From Micromonospora sp. WMMD980 (GTDB taxonomy: Bacteria; Actinomycetota; Actinomycetes; Mycobacteriales; Micromonosporaceae): DNA of 64,000 nucleotides. Below the pieces are notes generated by a model. It saw only the letters and a program-made list of their open reading frames with translations, had not been told where the DNA came from and made no database searches. A program made the translations under genes and the position numbers. Shown here piece after piece: positions 8,659 through 17,058 of the stretch. The DNA lies in assembly GCF_029626035.1 (NCBI RefSeq), contig NZ_JARUBE010000003.1, positions 2,790,001 through 2,854,000 of the forward strand, written 5' to 3'. Numbering within the stretch: the first letter of the stretch is position 1; each line of letters opens with the position of its first letter.

Positions 8659-9084
8659 TCAGTGCACGGTCACCCTCTCGGCGACGATCGCCCGGCCGCC
8701 CTCGAAGCTCCGGTAGGGACCGGAGGGCCCCAGATCGTAGCGGTCGGCCAACTCGCGGTACGAGAAGTCGACGACGGTGCCGCTGACCGTCACCAACTGC
8801 GGCGGCTCGGCCGTGATCGGCTCGGCCGACAGCACGAGCATCGTGCCGTCGGTGAAGTCCACGTCGCGTACGACGAACGCGCCGCCGGTGACCACGCGGT
8901 CGACGGTCGCGGTCACGGTCAGGCGGGCACCCACCTCAGCCCGGGCGACGGTGCCCAGGCGGACCGTGGGGGTCGGCTCCGGTGTCGGCTCCGGATCCGG
9001 CCGGCCGGCGCAGCCGGCGACGAGCAGGACGATCGCCGACAGTGCCACGGCCGCCCGGCGCGCCCCGGGTCGCCACCTGTCCAT
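8659..9084 (-). CDS. Putative lipoprotein, OB/NirD-like beta domain
   Basis: The 141-residue protein has a basic start (MDRWRPGARR), a hydrophobic core and lipobox LVAGC (Cys ~residue 25), then a Pro/Glu/Thr linker and a beta-rich domain with VTATVDRVVTGGAFVVRDVDF, which reads like the small OB-type lipoproteins of actinobacteria. The ATG at 9084 is chosen because it provides the signal peptide and has GAGGGAG upstream. It is the second of three small minus-strand genes. No specific function can be assigned. Confidence 0.7.
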   Translation of the reverse strand: MDRWRPGARRAAVALSAIVLLVAGCAGRPDPEPTPEPTPTVRLGTVARAEVGARLTVTATVDRVVTGGAFVVRDVDFTDGTMLVLSAEPITAEPPQLVTVSGTVVDFSYRELADRYDLGPSGPYRSFEGGRAIVAERVTVH

Positions 9085-9098
9085 CCGCGGTTGCTCCC

Positions 9099-9482
9099 TC
9101 ACTGGTCGCGGCCGGGTCCGGCCCAGGCGGCGGTGGGTTGCAGGACGGCCTCCCGCAGCGCCCGGGTCCGCCACCGGGTCACCTCCTGGTATTCCGGGTC
9201 GGCGACCATCCGGCTGAACGCCGTCCGACTCGGATAGCGCACCAGCAGCACCGCGTCCCACGCCTGGCCCTCCTCGGCCACCAGCGCCGGTCCACCGTCA
9301 CCGGCGTAGAGCACCTCGCCGCCGTAGCGGGGCAGGAACGTCTCCCGCAACGCGGCGGCGTAACGCGCGTAGGACTCCCGCCCGCCCTCGACGAAGCGCA
9401 GGAGGTTGAGCATGACCACCGAGGCGTCGGGGTCGGTGGCGAGGAACCCCTTGAGGTCCCGGCCGGTGGGATCGACTGCCAT
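9099..9482 (-). CDS. DUF1330 family protein
   Basis: The 127-residue protein contains VVMLNLLRF, GGEVLYAGDG, WDAVLLVRYPSRTAFSRMV and DPEYQEVTRWR, matching the ferredoxin-like DUF1330/EthD-type fold of small cytoplasmic proteins of unknown function. A CAGGAG ribosome site lies nine bases before the ATG. It ends 14 bases before the lipoprotein gene and is probably cotranscribed with it. Confidence 0.75.
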   Translation of the reverse strand: MAVDPTGRDLKGFLATDPDASVVMLNLLRFVEGGRESYARYAAALRETFLPRYGGEVLYAGDGGPALVAEEGQAWDAVLLVRYPSRTAFSRMVADPEYQEVTRWRTRALREAVLQPTAAWAGPGRDQ

Positions 9483-9515
9483 GATGCGCGGCTCCTGTCG
9501 GATCGGGTGACGACA

Positions 9516-9785
9516 TCAGACCACGTGCAGCCGGATATTGACGTCGTGCACCCCGGGCACCGCCCAGGCGAGCGCGCGGGCGTGGGCCAGCACGTCGGCG
9601 GAGCGGACCCGCCCCTCCAGGATGACCACCCGGTTCTGCGCCTCCACGCAGATGCGCTCGCGGCACAGCAGCGGGTCGCGGTACATCTGGTCGACCACCC
9701 GGCAGGCCAACCGGGTGTCGTTGGCGGCGGGCCCGTCGTCGAACAGCGACGGCAGCCCCTCGGGGAAGAACCACGGGTAGGTCAC
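9516..9785 (-). CDS. BON domain protein
   Basis: The 89-residue protein has an N-terminal aromatic segment (VTYPWFFPEGLP) and a BON domain from about residue 30: DTRLACRVVDQMYRDP, VEAQNRVVILEGRVRS and WAVPGVHDVNIRL. BON domains bind membranes or phospholipids and are common in osmotic or stress proteins. The GTG at 9785 is chosen over an upstream ATG because AGGAGG lies five bases before it. It heads the minus-strand group and is divergent from the HtrA-like protease, with 212 bases between them. Confidence 0.75.
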   Translation of the reverse strand: MTYPWFFPEGLPSLFDDGPAANDTRLACRVVDQMYRDPLLCRERICVEAQNRVVILEGRVRSADVLAHARALAWAVPGVHDVNIRLHVV

Positions 9786-9997
9786 GACTGCCTCCTGACG
9801 TCTCACATCGGCGTTCCTCACGCCCTACCCCAAGGGTTCCGCCGGCAATACGACAGGTTCGTGACGATCCGCATTCGCCATCGTGACAACCGGCCGGGTC
9901 TGCGTCGGACGGCGTTTGCCGGCGAGGGCGCCGGGTAGCGGCTCGTCGGAGGGCCGGCAGGCCGCTCGGGTCACCGGCACTGCGGGAGGGTGGAGAC

Positions 9998-11020
9998 GTG
10001 GGACGTGGATCGCGTCGGGCGGCGCTGATCGGCAGCGTGGCGCTGCTGGCCGTGACGGTCGGCTGCACGGCGGACGGCGGCGTCGACGAGAAGGCCGCCG
10101 CGGCGCCGACCGTCTCGGCCGCGCCGGCCGCCGGTCTGCCGCAGGTGGTGGCCCGGCTGCAACCGTCGGTGGTCACGGTCCGCACCGACGAGGGGCTCGG
10201 CTCCGGCGTGGTCTTCCGCGACGGCGGGCTGGTGCTGACCAACGAACACGTGGTGGGCGACCAGAAGGACGTGGAACTCGCCCTCGCCGACGGCACCCGG
10301 GTGCCCGCCCGGGTGGTCGCCGCCGACGCCGTCACCGACCTCGCGGTCCTGCGGGCGCAGCGCACCGACCTGCCGCCCGCCCCGCTGCGCACCGAACTCC
10401 CGCAACCCGGCGAGCCGGTCGTCGCGCTCGGCAGCCCGCTGGGCTTCCTCAACAGCGTGACCGCCGGCATCGTCTCCGGCGTCGGCCGGGAGATCCCCGG
10501 CTCGGCGACCCAGGGCAACGCCCTGGTCGACCTGATCCAGACCGACGCCGCCATCTCCCCCGGCAACTCCGGCGGCGCGCTGGCCGACTACTCCGGCCGG
10601 GTGGTCGGGATCAACGACGCCTACCTGCCGCCGCAGACCGGGGCGGTGTCCATCGGGTTCGCCATCCCCGCCGCCACCGCCGTCGACATCGCCGACGACC
10701 TGCTCGACGACGGCAAGGTCACCCAGCCGTACCTCGGGCTGGCGGTGGCCCGGCTGACCCCGCAGATCGCGCGGTCGCTCGGCGCCGCCACCGACCGGGG
10801 CGTGCTCGTGCGGGACGTCGCCGGGGACGGCCCGTCGGCGAAGGCCGGCCTGCGACCCGGGGACATCGTCACCGAGCTGGCCGGTGAGCGCACCGAGACG
10901 CTGGAGGCGTTCCTCGGCGCCCTGCGCGCGGTCGAACCCGGCCAGCGCGTGTCGGTCACCTACCTGCGCGGGGGCGACACCCGTCGCGCGACGGTCACGC
11001 CGACAGCCGCCACCCGCTGA
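9998..11020 (+). CDS. HtrA/DegP-like trypsin-family protease lipoprotein with PDZ domain
   Basis: The 340-residue protein has a signal peptide with lipobox VTVGC (Cys 23), a chymotrypsin-type protease domain with His84 (TNEHVV), Asp114 (TDLAVL) and Ser191 (PGNSGGAL), and a PDZ domain at about residues 245-335 (GVLVRDVAGDGPSAKAGLRPGD). It should act outside the membrane in protein quality control or regulated proteolysis. GTG 9998 is preceded by GGAGGGTGGAG. All three catalytic residues are present, so it is predicted active. Confidence 0.88.
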   Translation: MGRGSRRAALIGSVALLAVTVGCTADGGVDEKAAAAPTVSAAPAAGLPQVVARLQPSVVTVRTDEGLGSGVVFRDGGLVLTNEHVVGDQKDVELALADGTRVPARVVAADAVTDLAVLRAQRTDLPPAPLRTELPQPGEPVVALGSPLGFLNSVTAGIVSGVGREIPGSATQGNALVDLIQTDAAISPGNSGGALADYSGRVVGINDAYLPPQTGAVSIGFAIPAATAVDIADDLLDDGKVTQPYLGLAVARLTPQIARSLGAATDRGVLVRDVAGDGPSAKAGLRPGDIVTELAGERTETLEAFLGALRAVEPGQRVSVTYLRGGDTRRATVTPTAATR

Positions 11021-11103
11021 CCCGTGCTGCCGGGCCGGGTCACGCGGTCGGCGGCGCTACGGCGAAACCGGGGGCGACCCGGCCGGCGCCCGACGAGACT
11101 GGT

Positions 11104-12402
11104 GTGGTGAGTGCTCCCATCGCCGTGCGCCAGTCACCCTGGTTGACGCCGATCGTGCCGGGAACGAGGGTCACCCGCCTGGAGCTGTTCTTCGACCTCA
11201 TCTTCGTCTTCGCGTTCCTCAACGTCACCGGCCTGGTCTCCACCCACCCGACCCCCAGGTCGGTGCTGGCCGGGTTGCTCGTGCTGGCGCTGCTCTGGTG
11301 GTGCTGGACGGTGCTGGCGACCCTGGGCAACCTGGCTCGCCTCGACAAGGGCATCCTGCCGGTGTTCGGCCTCGGCATCACCGTCGCCACGTTCGTGCTG
11401 GCGATCACCATCCCGCAGGCCTTCCGGAACCAGCTCGACGACCTGGCGGGCCCGATCGTGTTCGCGCTGGCCTATCTGGTCGTGCGCGGTCTCACGCTGG
11501 GCGCGTTCCTGTTCGTGCTGACCGGCGTCGGTCGAGCCCGCTGGCAACTGGCGCTCGTCTCCGCGCCGCCGGTGGTGGCCGCCGTCCTCGTCGTCCTCGC
11601 CGCCACGGCGGCGTGGTGGGCCCCGCCGGACGTGCGGTTCGACGCCCGTCTCGGCCTGTGGACGGCCGCGCTCCTGGCCGAGTATTCGGTCGGTCTGATC
11701 CTGCCCTACGCCAGGTGGACGGTCGCCTCGGCCGGGCACTGGGCCGAACGCCACTCCCTGATCATCCTGATCGCGCTCGGCGAGGCGGTCATCTCGCTGG
11801 GGCTCGGGCCGGGACGGTTCGAGCGTCTCGCGCTGTCCGCACCGGTGATCGCCGGGTCGGCCCTCGGCATCCTGCTGCTCGCGGCCCTGTGGTGGCTGCA
11901 CTTCGACACCCTCGCGCCCAGCGTGGAGCAAGCCATGCACGGCACCCGGGACGTGCGGCGGATCTCGCTGGCCCGAGATGTCTTCACCTACCTCCACCTG
12001 CTGATGATCCTGAGTGTCATCGCCGTCGCGCTCGGGCTGAAGTTCGTCCTCGAAGCGGTCGCCCAGGTCCTCGTCGAGCCGCTGAGATGGGCCGGGGTGG
12101 TCGCCCTCTACGGCGGGGTCGCACTGTTTCTGCTGACCGAGGTCGCGGTGGTCGCGCGCACGTTCCGCCGCACGCGGCCCACCAGGATCGTCACCGCCAC
12201 CGCCGTGTGCCTGCTGAGCTGGCCGGCGACGCTGGTCCCACCCCTCGCCGCGCTGGACTGGCTGGTGGCGGTCCTGATCGCCCTCATCGTGGTCGACCGG
12301 TTCACCGGCGCCGCCGCCCGCCGCCGGATCAAGGCTTCGCTGCGGCACGAGGAAGAGGCGGTCGAGCGGGCGGTCAGCCAGTGGCGGCGGGAGAACCTCT
12401 GA
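11104..12402 (+). CDS. ltrA: Low-temperature-requirement A family membrane protein
   Basis: The 432-residue protein begins with the LtrA signature RLELFFDLIFVFAFLNVT (residues ~22-40) and has about ten to twelve membrane segments, with LIILIALGEAVISLG in the middle as in LtrA proteins. The family was named for Listeria cold growth; its molecular role is not known. The C-terminal tail is basic and helical (SLRHEEEAVERAVSQWRRENL-like). Alternative GTG starts at 11104 and 11107. It is followed after five bases by a QcrA-like gene, so the two are likely one operon. Confidence 0.82.
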   Translation: MVSAPIAVRQSPWLTPIVPGTRVTRLELFFDLIFVFAFLNVTGLVSTHPTPRSVLAGLLVLALLWWCWTVLATLGNLARLDKGILPVFGLGITVATFVLAITIPQAFRNQLDDLAGPIVFALAYLVVRGLTLGAFLFVLTGVGRARWQLALVSAPPVVAAVLVVLAATAAWWAPPDVRFDARLGLWTAALLAEYSVGLILPYARWTVASAGHWAERHSLIILIALGEAVISLGLGPGRFERLALSAPVIAGSALGILLLAALWWLHFDTLAPSVEQAMHGTRDVRRISLARDVFTYLHLLMILSVIAVALGLKFVLEAVAQVLVEPLRWAGVVALYGGVALFLLTEVAVVARTFRRTRPTRIVTATAVCLLSWPATLVPPLAALDWLVAVLIALIVVDRFTGAAARRRIKASLRHEEEAVERAVSQWRRENL

Positions 12403-12407
12403 CAGAC

Positions 12408-13423
12408 GTGGTCCGCGAGGGCGCACGCCGCGACGACATCGAGATCGTCCACTACGAGCCGCAGGTGGCCGCCGGCTCCAAGGCCGAACGACGGGTCGGT
12501 CGTACAGTCGCCGCGCTGTTCCTGGCGGCGGGCCTGTCGGCCATGCTGTTCCTGGCCGTCTACATCTGGTGGCCGTGGCGCTACCGCCTCGTCGGCGGCA
12601 TCGAGGAGCACTACACGCCCCTCCTGGGACTGACCCTCGGCGTCGCGCTGCTCGCGGTGGGCTTCGGGATCCTCGTGTGGGGCAAGAAGCTGCTGCCCAA
12701 GGAGGTGCCGGTTCAGGACCGCCACGACGCGCCCTCCTCCGCCGAGGATCGGCGCATCACGGGGCAGACCATGCTCTACCTGGCCGACGAACTCGGGATC
12801 AAGAGGCGCCCCCTGCTCGGGGCGTCCCTGCTCGCCGGGCTGCTCCCGGTCGGGGCGGTCGTCGCCGCTCCCCTGGTCGGCGGGCTCATCCGTAACCCCG
12901 ACGACGACCGGGAACTGTTCCGCACCGGATTCGCCCCCGCCGACGACAACGGCGCCGTCACCAGGATCCGCCTCCTGCGGGAGGACGGACGCCCGATCCG
13001 GCCCTCGGACATCCTGCCCGGAGGGCAGGTCACCGCCTTCCCCGGCATCCCGCACAGCGTCGGCAACGAATACGCCGACTCGGTCACAGTGCTCATCCAC
13101 CTGCCCGCCCAGGACGCCCTGGTCGGCCGGCAGAACAACCGGGAGGCCGGCAAGCAGGACTGGATGTGGGGCGACTTCATCGCCTACTCCAAGATCTGCA
13201 CCCACGCCGGCTGTCCCGCCAGCCGCTACGAGCAACAGACGAACCGCCTGCTCGCCCGTGCCACCAGTCCCAGTTCCTCATCACCGACAACGCCCAACCC
13301 GTCTTCGGCCCCGCCGACCGGCCATCACCACAACTACCCATCGAGGTCGACGACGAGGGCTTCTTCGTCGCCTCCTCCGACTACCAGGCCCCCATCGGAC
13401 CCGACTTCTGGGAGCGACCCTGA
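12408..13423 (+). pseudogene. QcrA-like Rieske iron-sulfur subunit, frameshifted
   Basis: The product resembles actinobacterial QcrA: three membrane segments in the N-terminal half (ALFLAAGLSAMLFLAVYIWW, GLTLGVALLAVGFGILVW and LLGASLLAGLLPVGAVVA), then a Rieske domain. The first cluster pair CTHAGC is intact at 13198-13215. Directly after NRLL the frame breaks at about 13253: restoring one base gives CPCHQSQF, the second ligand pair, and the downstream frame then reads normally to a TGA at 13423 (FGPADRPSPQLPIEVDDEG). As written the product lacks half the cluster ligands. No qcrB or qcrC is adjacent, so this would be an orphan copy. Start GTG 12408 is tentative. Confidence 0.8.
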
Positions 13424-14115
13424 TGAGCGCCCCACCCCCACCCACCGATGGCACGGCGGTCGTGCGCGCATGGCGCTGCTGGCCGCACTCGCCACGGCAC
13501 ACCTGCTCCTCGCCGCCTGCGGCGCCGGACAGATCGCGGAGACCGCCGAGAAGAACCCCTCCATCCAGGGGGCCAACCTCGCCAGCGACAACGGCGAGTA
13601 CGCGGTACGCGTCCTGCTCCTGCCGTTCCCCGGCGTCGACGGCTACCCCGCCGGCGCCGACGCGCCGCTGCACGCGGTGATCTACAACGACTCGCAACGT
13701 CCCGTCACGGTCACCGTCACCACCGGGGACGCACGCGAGGTCGTCCTCGTCAGCGCGGAGCAGCCCCCACCACCCTCGCCGGAGACACCCCCGGCGACCC
13801 GGCCCGCCTCGCCCCCCTACTCCCCGGCCCCGTCACCGACGGCCAGCGGCCCGCCGTCGGGGTCGACGACCCAGCCCGCTCGCTTCGACCTGCCCCCGCC
13901 CAGTTTCGTGCGGTTCAACGACCAGGCCGGCCGCCACTTCCCGGCTTCTCCGTCTTAACGAGTCACTGCGCTCGGGCCAGAACGCGACGGTGACCTTCGA
14001 CTTCGGCAACGGCCAGCGGGTCACCGGACCGGCGCCGGTCGCCGCGCCGTTGATTTCCGTCGCGCCGCCCCCGCTGATCGGGCCCGCGGAGGCCGGGACC
14101 CGCGCAGCCGGCTGA
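13423..14115 (+). pseudogene. Putative lipoprotein with two frameshifts
   Basis: The start ATG overlaps the QcrA-like stop (TGATG). The ATG frame is lost in a C run at 13430-13433; one extra C would give MSAPTPTHRWHGG and lead into the signal peptide and lipobox LLLAAC. The body (residues ~35-110) reads GQIAETAEKNPSIQGANL and DAPLHAVIYNDSQRPVTVTV, the pattern of actinobacterial lipoproteins found near cytochrome genes, followed by a Pro/Ser/Thr linker. A second break occurs at CCC 13940-13942; removing one C restores LRLNESLRSGQNATVTFDFGN-like sequence to a TGA at 14115. Both errors are in C runs, so this may be an intact gene misread. Confidence 0.65.
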
Positions 14116-14178
14116 CCCCCCGCGCCGGCCCGCCAGGGCCCGACTGTTTTCCCTGCTGGCGCCTCGGGTAGGAGGAAG

Positions 14179-14217
14179 ATGCTCGCACAGCCGATCGAGC
14201 GGTCGGATCGACCGTGA
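14179..14217 (+). other. Possible 12-residue leader ORF before the kinase
   Basis: A strong GGAGG sits three bases before an ATG at 14179, which opens the short frame MLAQPIERSDRP and stops at 14215-14217, thirteen bases before the kinase start. The ribosome site here is better than the kinase's own. Could be a regulatory leader, or chance; there is no family support. Confidence 0.3.
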
Positions 14218-14230
14218 AAGGGGGTGCGCG

Positions 14231-15937
14231 ATGCGGGTGTTGGCGGGACGCTACCGCCTGGTGCGGCAGGTCGGCCGGGGTGGGTCGGCCGTCGTCTGGC
14301 AGGCGGTGGACGAACTTCTCGACCGCACCGTCGCGGTCAAGTTGCTCGCCCCCGGTCCGGCGGAGGACCCCCGGTGGCGTGGGGCCGTGCGCGGCGAGGC
14401 GCGGGCCGCGGCGCGGCTGGACCACCCGAACGTCGCGGCGGTCTACGACTACGGTGAGGCCCGGCTGTCGGGGCTGCGGCGGGTGCCCTTCCTGGTGCTG
14501 CAGTACGTCGAGGGCGAGACGCTCGCCGACCGGTTGCACCGGGTCGGCGCGCTGGGCTGGCCCGACGGTGGACGGATCTGCGCGCAGGTCGCGGCCGGGC
14601 TCGCCGCGGTCCACGAGGCGGGGCTGGTCCATCGCGACGTCAAGCCGGGCAACGTGCTGCTCGCGCCGGACGGGGCGAAACTGGTCGACCTCGGCGTGGC
14701 GCTCGCCGTCGGCGCCGCCACTGTCGACGGCCGGGGCGAGATCCGCGGCACGCCCTCGCACATGTCGCCCGAGCAGTTGCGCGGCGAACCCGCCGTGCCC
14801 GCGTGCGACGTCTACGCGCTCGGCCTCCTGCTCACCGAATGCCTCACCGGGCGGCCCCCCGCCCAACCCGGCCGGCACGGCCGCGACGACCACGAGGCGA
14901 CGCTGCGGGTCGAGGGGGTGATCGAGGCCGTCGACGAGCTGCGTCGCCGCTGCCTCGCACCCGACCCCGCCGAGCGGCCGAGCGCGGGAACCGTGGCGCG
15001 GATCCTCGCCGGCGCCGGCGCTGCCGCATCGGCGCCGGCGCCGATGCGGCCGGCCGTCGGCGCGCGCCAGGACCTCCGGCCCACGACCCCCGCGTCACCG
15101 GGCAGCGGCCGGCGGACGACGCTGCGACGCGCCGCGCTGGCGGGTGGTCTGCCGGTCGTCCTGGCGGGCGCGCTGCTCGTCGCCCAACTGTCCGGGTCCG
15201 GTTCGACGCCGGACGCCTACGGCGCGTCCGAGGCGACACCGAGCCCGACCTTCGGTTGCACCGTCACCTACTCCGCCGAGCGTGCGCAGGGCACGTTCGG
15301 CGCGGAAGTCACCGTCGAGGTGACCGGCCGGCAGCCGACGGGGCGGCAGGTGCTGCACTTCCGACTCTCCCCCGGCCAGCACCTGGACGCGCCGATGGAC
15401 CGGTGGCAGTCGGGGCGGCAGGTGCGGCTGCCCCTGCCGTCGGACACCTCGGCGCCGATCCGGGTGCCGCTGCGGGGGACCTACACCGAGCCGGCCCGGT
15501 CCGGTCCGGACGGCTTCGCGCTCGCCGGCGTGCCCTGCCGCAGATCCGCGGCGCTGGTCACCATCGCCGGCGGCGACGAGCCGGAGTCGAGCGCGCCGGC
15601 GACGCGCGCACCGCGCGCCCGGGTCGACGAACCGGCGCCGCCGCGCACCACCGGGCCGGCGACGACGCCACCGCAGCCCACCGCGGAGCAGACTCCGGCG
15701 AGCCCGCCGCCGGCGACCGGGAAGCCCACCGAGAGCGTCAAGCCGTCACCGTCACCGTCGACGTCCACCACCCCCGCGCCGTCGGCCAGCCCGACCGGCT
15801 CCGCCGAACCGACCACCAGCCCGTCCGCATCCGCGTCGGCGCCGCCCGGCACGGATGCGCCGGCCACCCCCGCCGATCCGACCTCGGCCGCGCCGACCGG
15901 CGACCCCGCGCCGACCGGGACCGACGTCCCGGTCTGA
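14231..15937 (+). CDS. Membrane Ser/Thr protein kinase with CBM2-like ectodomain
   Basis: The 568-residue protein has an N-terminal Hanks-type kinase domain: glycine loop GRGGSAVV (15-22), Lys37 in VAVKLL, catalytic HRDVKPGN (134-141), DLG in place of DFG (153-155) and SPE (179-181). One membrane helix lies at about 301-320. Outside the membrane is a ~95-residue beta domain bounded by Cys343 and Cys436 that looks like a degenerate family-2 carbohydrate-binding module (FGCTVTY, TFGAEVTVEVTG, GFALAGVPC), then a long Pro/Thr/Ser tail. No PASTA domains are present. ATG 14231 has AAAGGGGG upstream. A SpoIIE phosphatase is encoded convergently next door. Confidence 0.88.
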   Translation: MRVLAGRYRLVRQVGRGGSAVVWQAVDELLDRTVAVKLLAPGPAEDPRWRGAVRGEARAAARLDHPNVAAVYDYGEARLSGLRRVPFLVLQYVEGETLADRLHRVGALGWPDGGRICAQVAAGLAAVHEAGLVHRDVKPGNVLLAPDGAKLVDLGVALAVGAATVDGRGEIRGTPSHMSPEQLRGEPAVPACDVYALGLLLTECLTGRPPAQPGRHGRDDHEATLRVEGVIEAVDELRRRCLAPDPAERPSAGTVARILAGAGAAASAPAPMRPAVGARQDLRPTTPASPGSGRRTTLRRAALAGGLPVVLAGALLVAQLSGSGSTPDAYGASEATPSPTFGCTVTYSAERAQGTFGAEVTVEVTGRQPTGRQVLHFRLSPGQHLDAPMDRWQSGRQVRLPLPSDTSAPIRVPLRGTYTEPARSGPDGFALAGVPCRRSAALVTIAGGDEPESSAPATRAPRARVDEPAPPRTTGPATTPPQPTAEQTPASPPPATGKPTESVKPSPSPSTSTTPAPSASPTGSAEPTTSPSASASAPPGTDAPATPADPTSAAPTGDPAPTGTDVPV

Positions 15938-15957
15938 CCGCCCGCCCCGGGGGAACG

Positions 15958-17058
15958 TCACCGCCCGCCGCGAGCGGCGTCGGTGACGGCGTCCGGCAGT
16001 CGTTCGATCAGCAGCAACGCGAGGTCGTCGCGGGGTTCACCGTCGACGTGCGCCCGCACCACGCGCCAGATGGCGTCGAGCGCCCGGGGCAGCGAGGGAG
16101 CGGACAGCGGACGGTCGAGCAGCCGGAGCGGTAAGAACCGGCCACCGTCGTCGCGCGCCTCGATCAGGCCGTCGGTGTAGAGCAGCAGGCGGTCCCCGAT
16201 CGACCAGGGGTGGCGCGTCGGCGGGTCACGCCGGCCGCCCAGCCCCAGCGGCCGGCCCGGCTCGGTCTCGCCGAGCGGCACCGGCGAGCGCCCGGGACGG
16301 TGTCGCAGCGGCATGGGATGCCCGCAACTCGTCACCCACAGGTCCGGCCCGCGGACCTCCAGCAGGACGGCCGTGACGAAGGTTACCCCGTAGGTGGGCC
16401 TCGGTTCCCGAGCGACCAGGGCGTCGAGGTCGGTGGCCACCTGCTCCAACCGGTCGCGCACGATCGCGGACTGCCGGAACGCGCCGATCACCGCCGAGGC
16501 GAGCTGCACCGCCGGCAGTCCCTTGCCGCACACGTCGCCGATGATGACGCGCAGCCGGTCCGGCCCCGGCACCACCTCGTAGAGGTCCCCGCCCACCCCC
16601 GCGCCCCGCTGCGCGGAGACGTACCGGGCACCCAGCGCGACGGACCCGATCGTGGGTGGGATCTCCCGCAGGATGGCCTTCTGGGTGACCCGCACGATCT
16701 CGCTCATCCGGCGGATCCGCTCCTCGCGCACCGTGCGGGCCCGGGACACGTACAGTGCCGCGATGCTGACCGCGATGACCACGGCCACCCGCAGGACGTG
16801 GTCGAGGCTGCCCAGCGTCTGACTCGGCAGGCCGGCCAGGACCGCCGCGACCGTCGCCGCGGCGGACGCGACAGCGGTACGTCTCGGCGTGTCCACCGCG
16901 GCGGCCAGCAACGGGGCCAGGCCCAGGAATCCGATGAGCACCGCGTGCGCGGCCGCCGCCACGTCGACCAGCAACACGACGCCGATGAGAGCCAGCGCGG
17001 CGGGCAGCCCGAGCCACGATCGGTGGCCGGCCTCCGCGGAGCCCTCCGGGTCAGTCAT
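15958..17058 (-). CDS. Membrane PP2C/SpoIIE-type phosphatase
   Basis: The 366-residue protein has four or five N-terminal membrane helices (residues ~17-105) joined by a short linker helix to a SpoIIE-like PP2C domain: GAGVGGDLYEV, VIIGDVCGKGLPAV, TSCGHPMPLR, LLLYTDGLIEARDD and DDLALLLIE, with the metal-binding Asp residues in place. Such proteins usually dephosphorylate anti-sigma-factor antagonists in response to membrane signals. No recognised sensor domain lies between helices and catalytic domain. It overlaps the K+ channel gene by eight bases and probably shares its transcript. Confidence 0.85.
   Translation of the reverse strand: MTDPEGSAEAGHRSWLGLPAALALIGVVLLVDVAAAAHAVLIGFLGLAPLLAAAVDTPRRTAVASAAATVAAVLAGLPSQTLGSLDHVLRVAVVIAVSIAALYVSRARTVREERIRRMSEIVRVTQKAILREIPPTIGSVALGARYVSAQRGAGVGGDLYEVVPGPDRLRVIIGDVCGKGLPAVQLASAVIGAFRQSAIVRDRLEQVATDLDALVAREPRPTYGVTFVTAVLLEVRGPDLWVTSCGHPMPLRHRPGRSPVPLGETEPGRPLGLGGRRDPPTRHPWSIGDRLLLYTDGLIEARDDGGRFLPLRLLDRPLSAPSLPRALDAIWRVVRAHVDGEPRDDLALLLIERLPDAVTDAARGGR

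Noticed and set aside
10884-13958. Very long plus-strand open frame across htrA, ltrA and the Rieske gene
   Set aside because: Most of it is Arg/Pro/Gly-rich translation of other genes' third positions; only 12408 to ~13253 and ~13470-13940 within it are real coding sequence.
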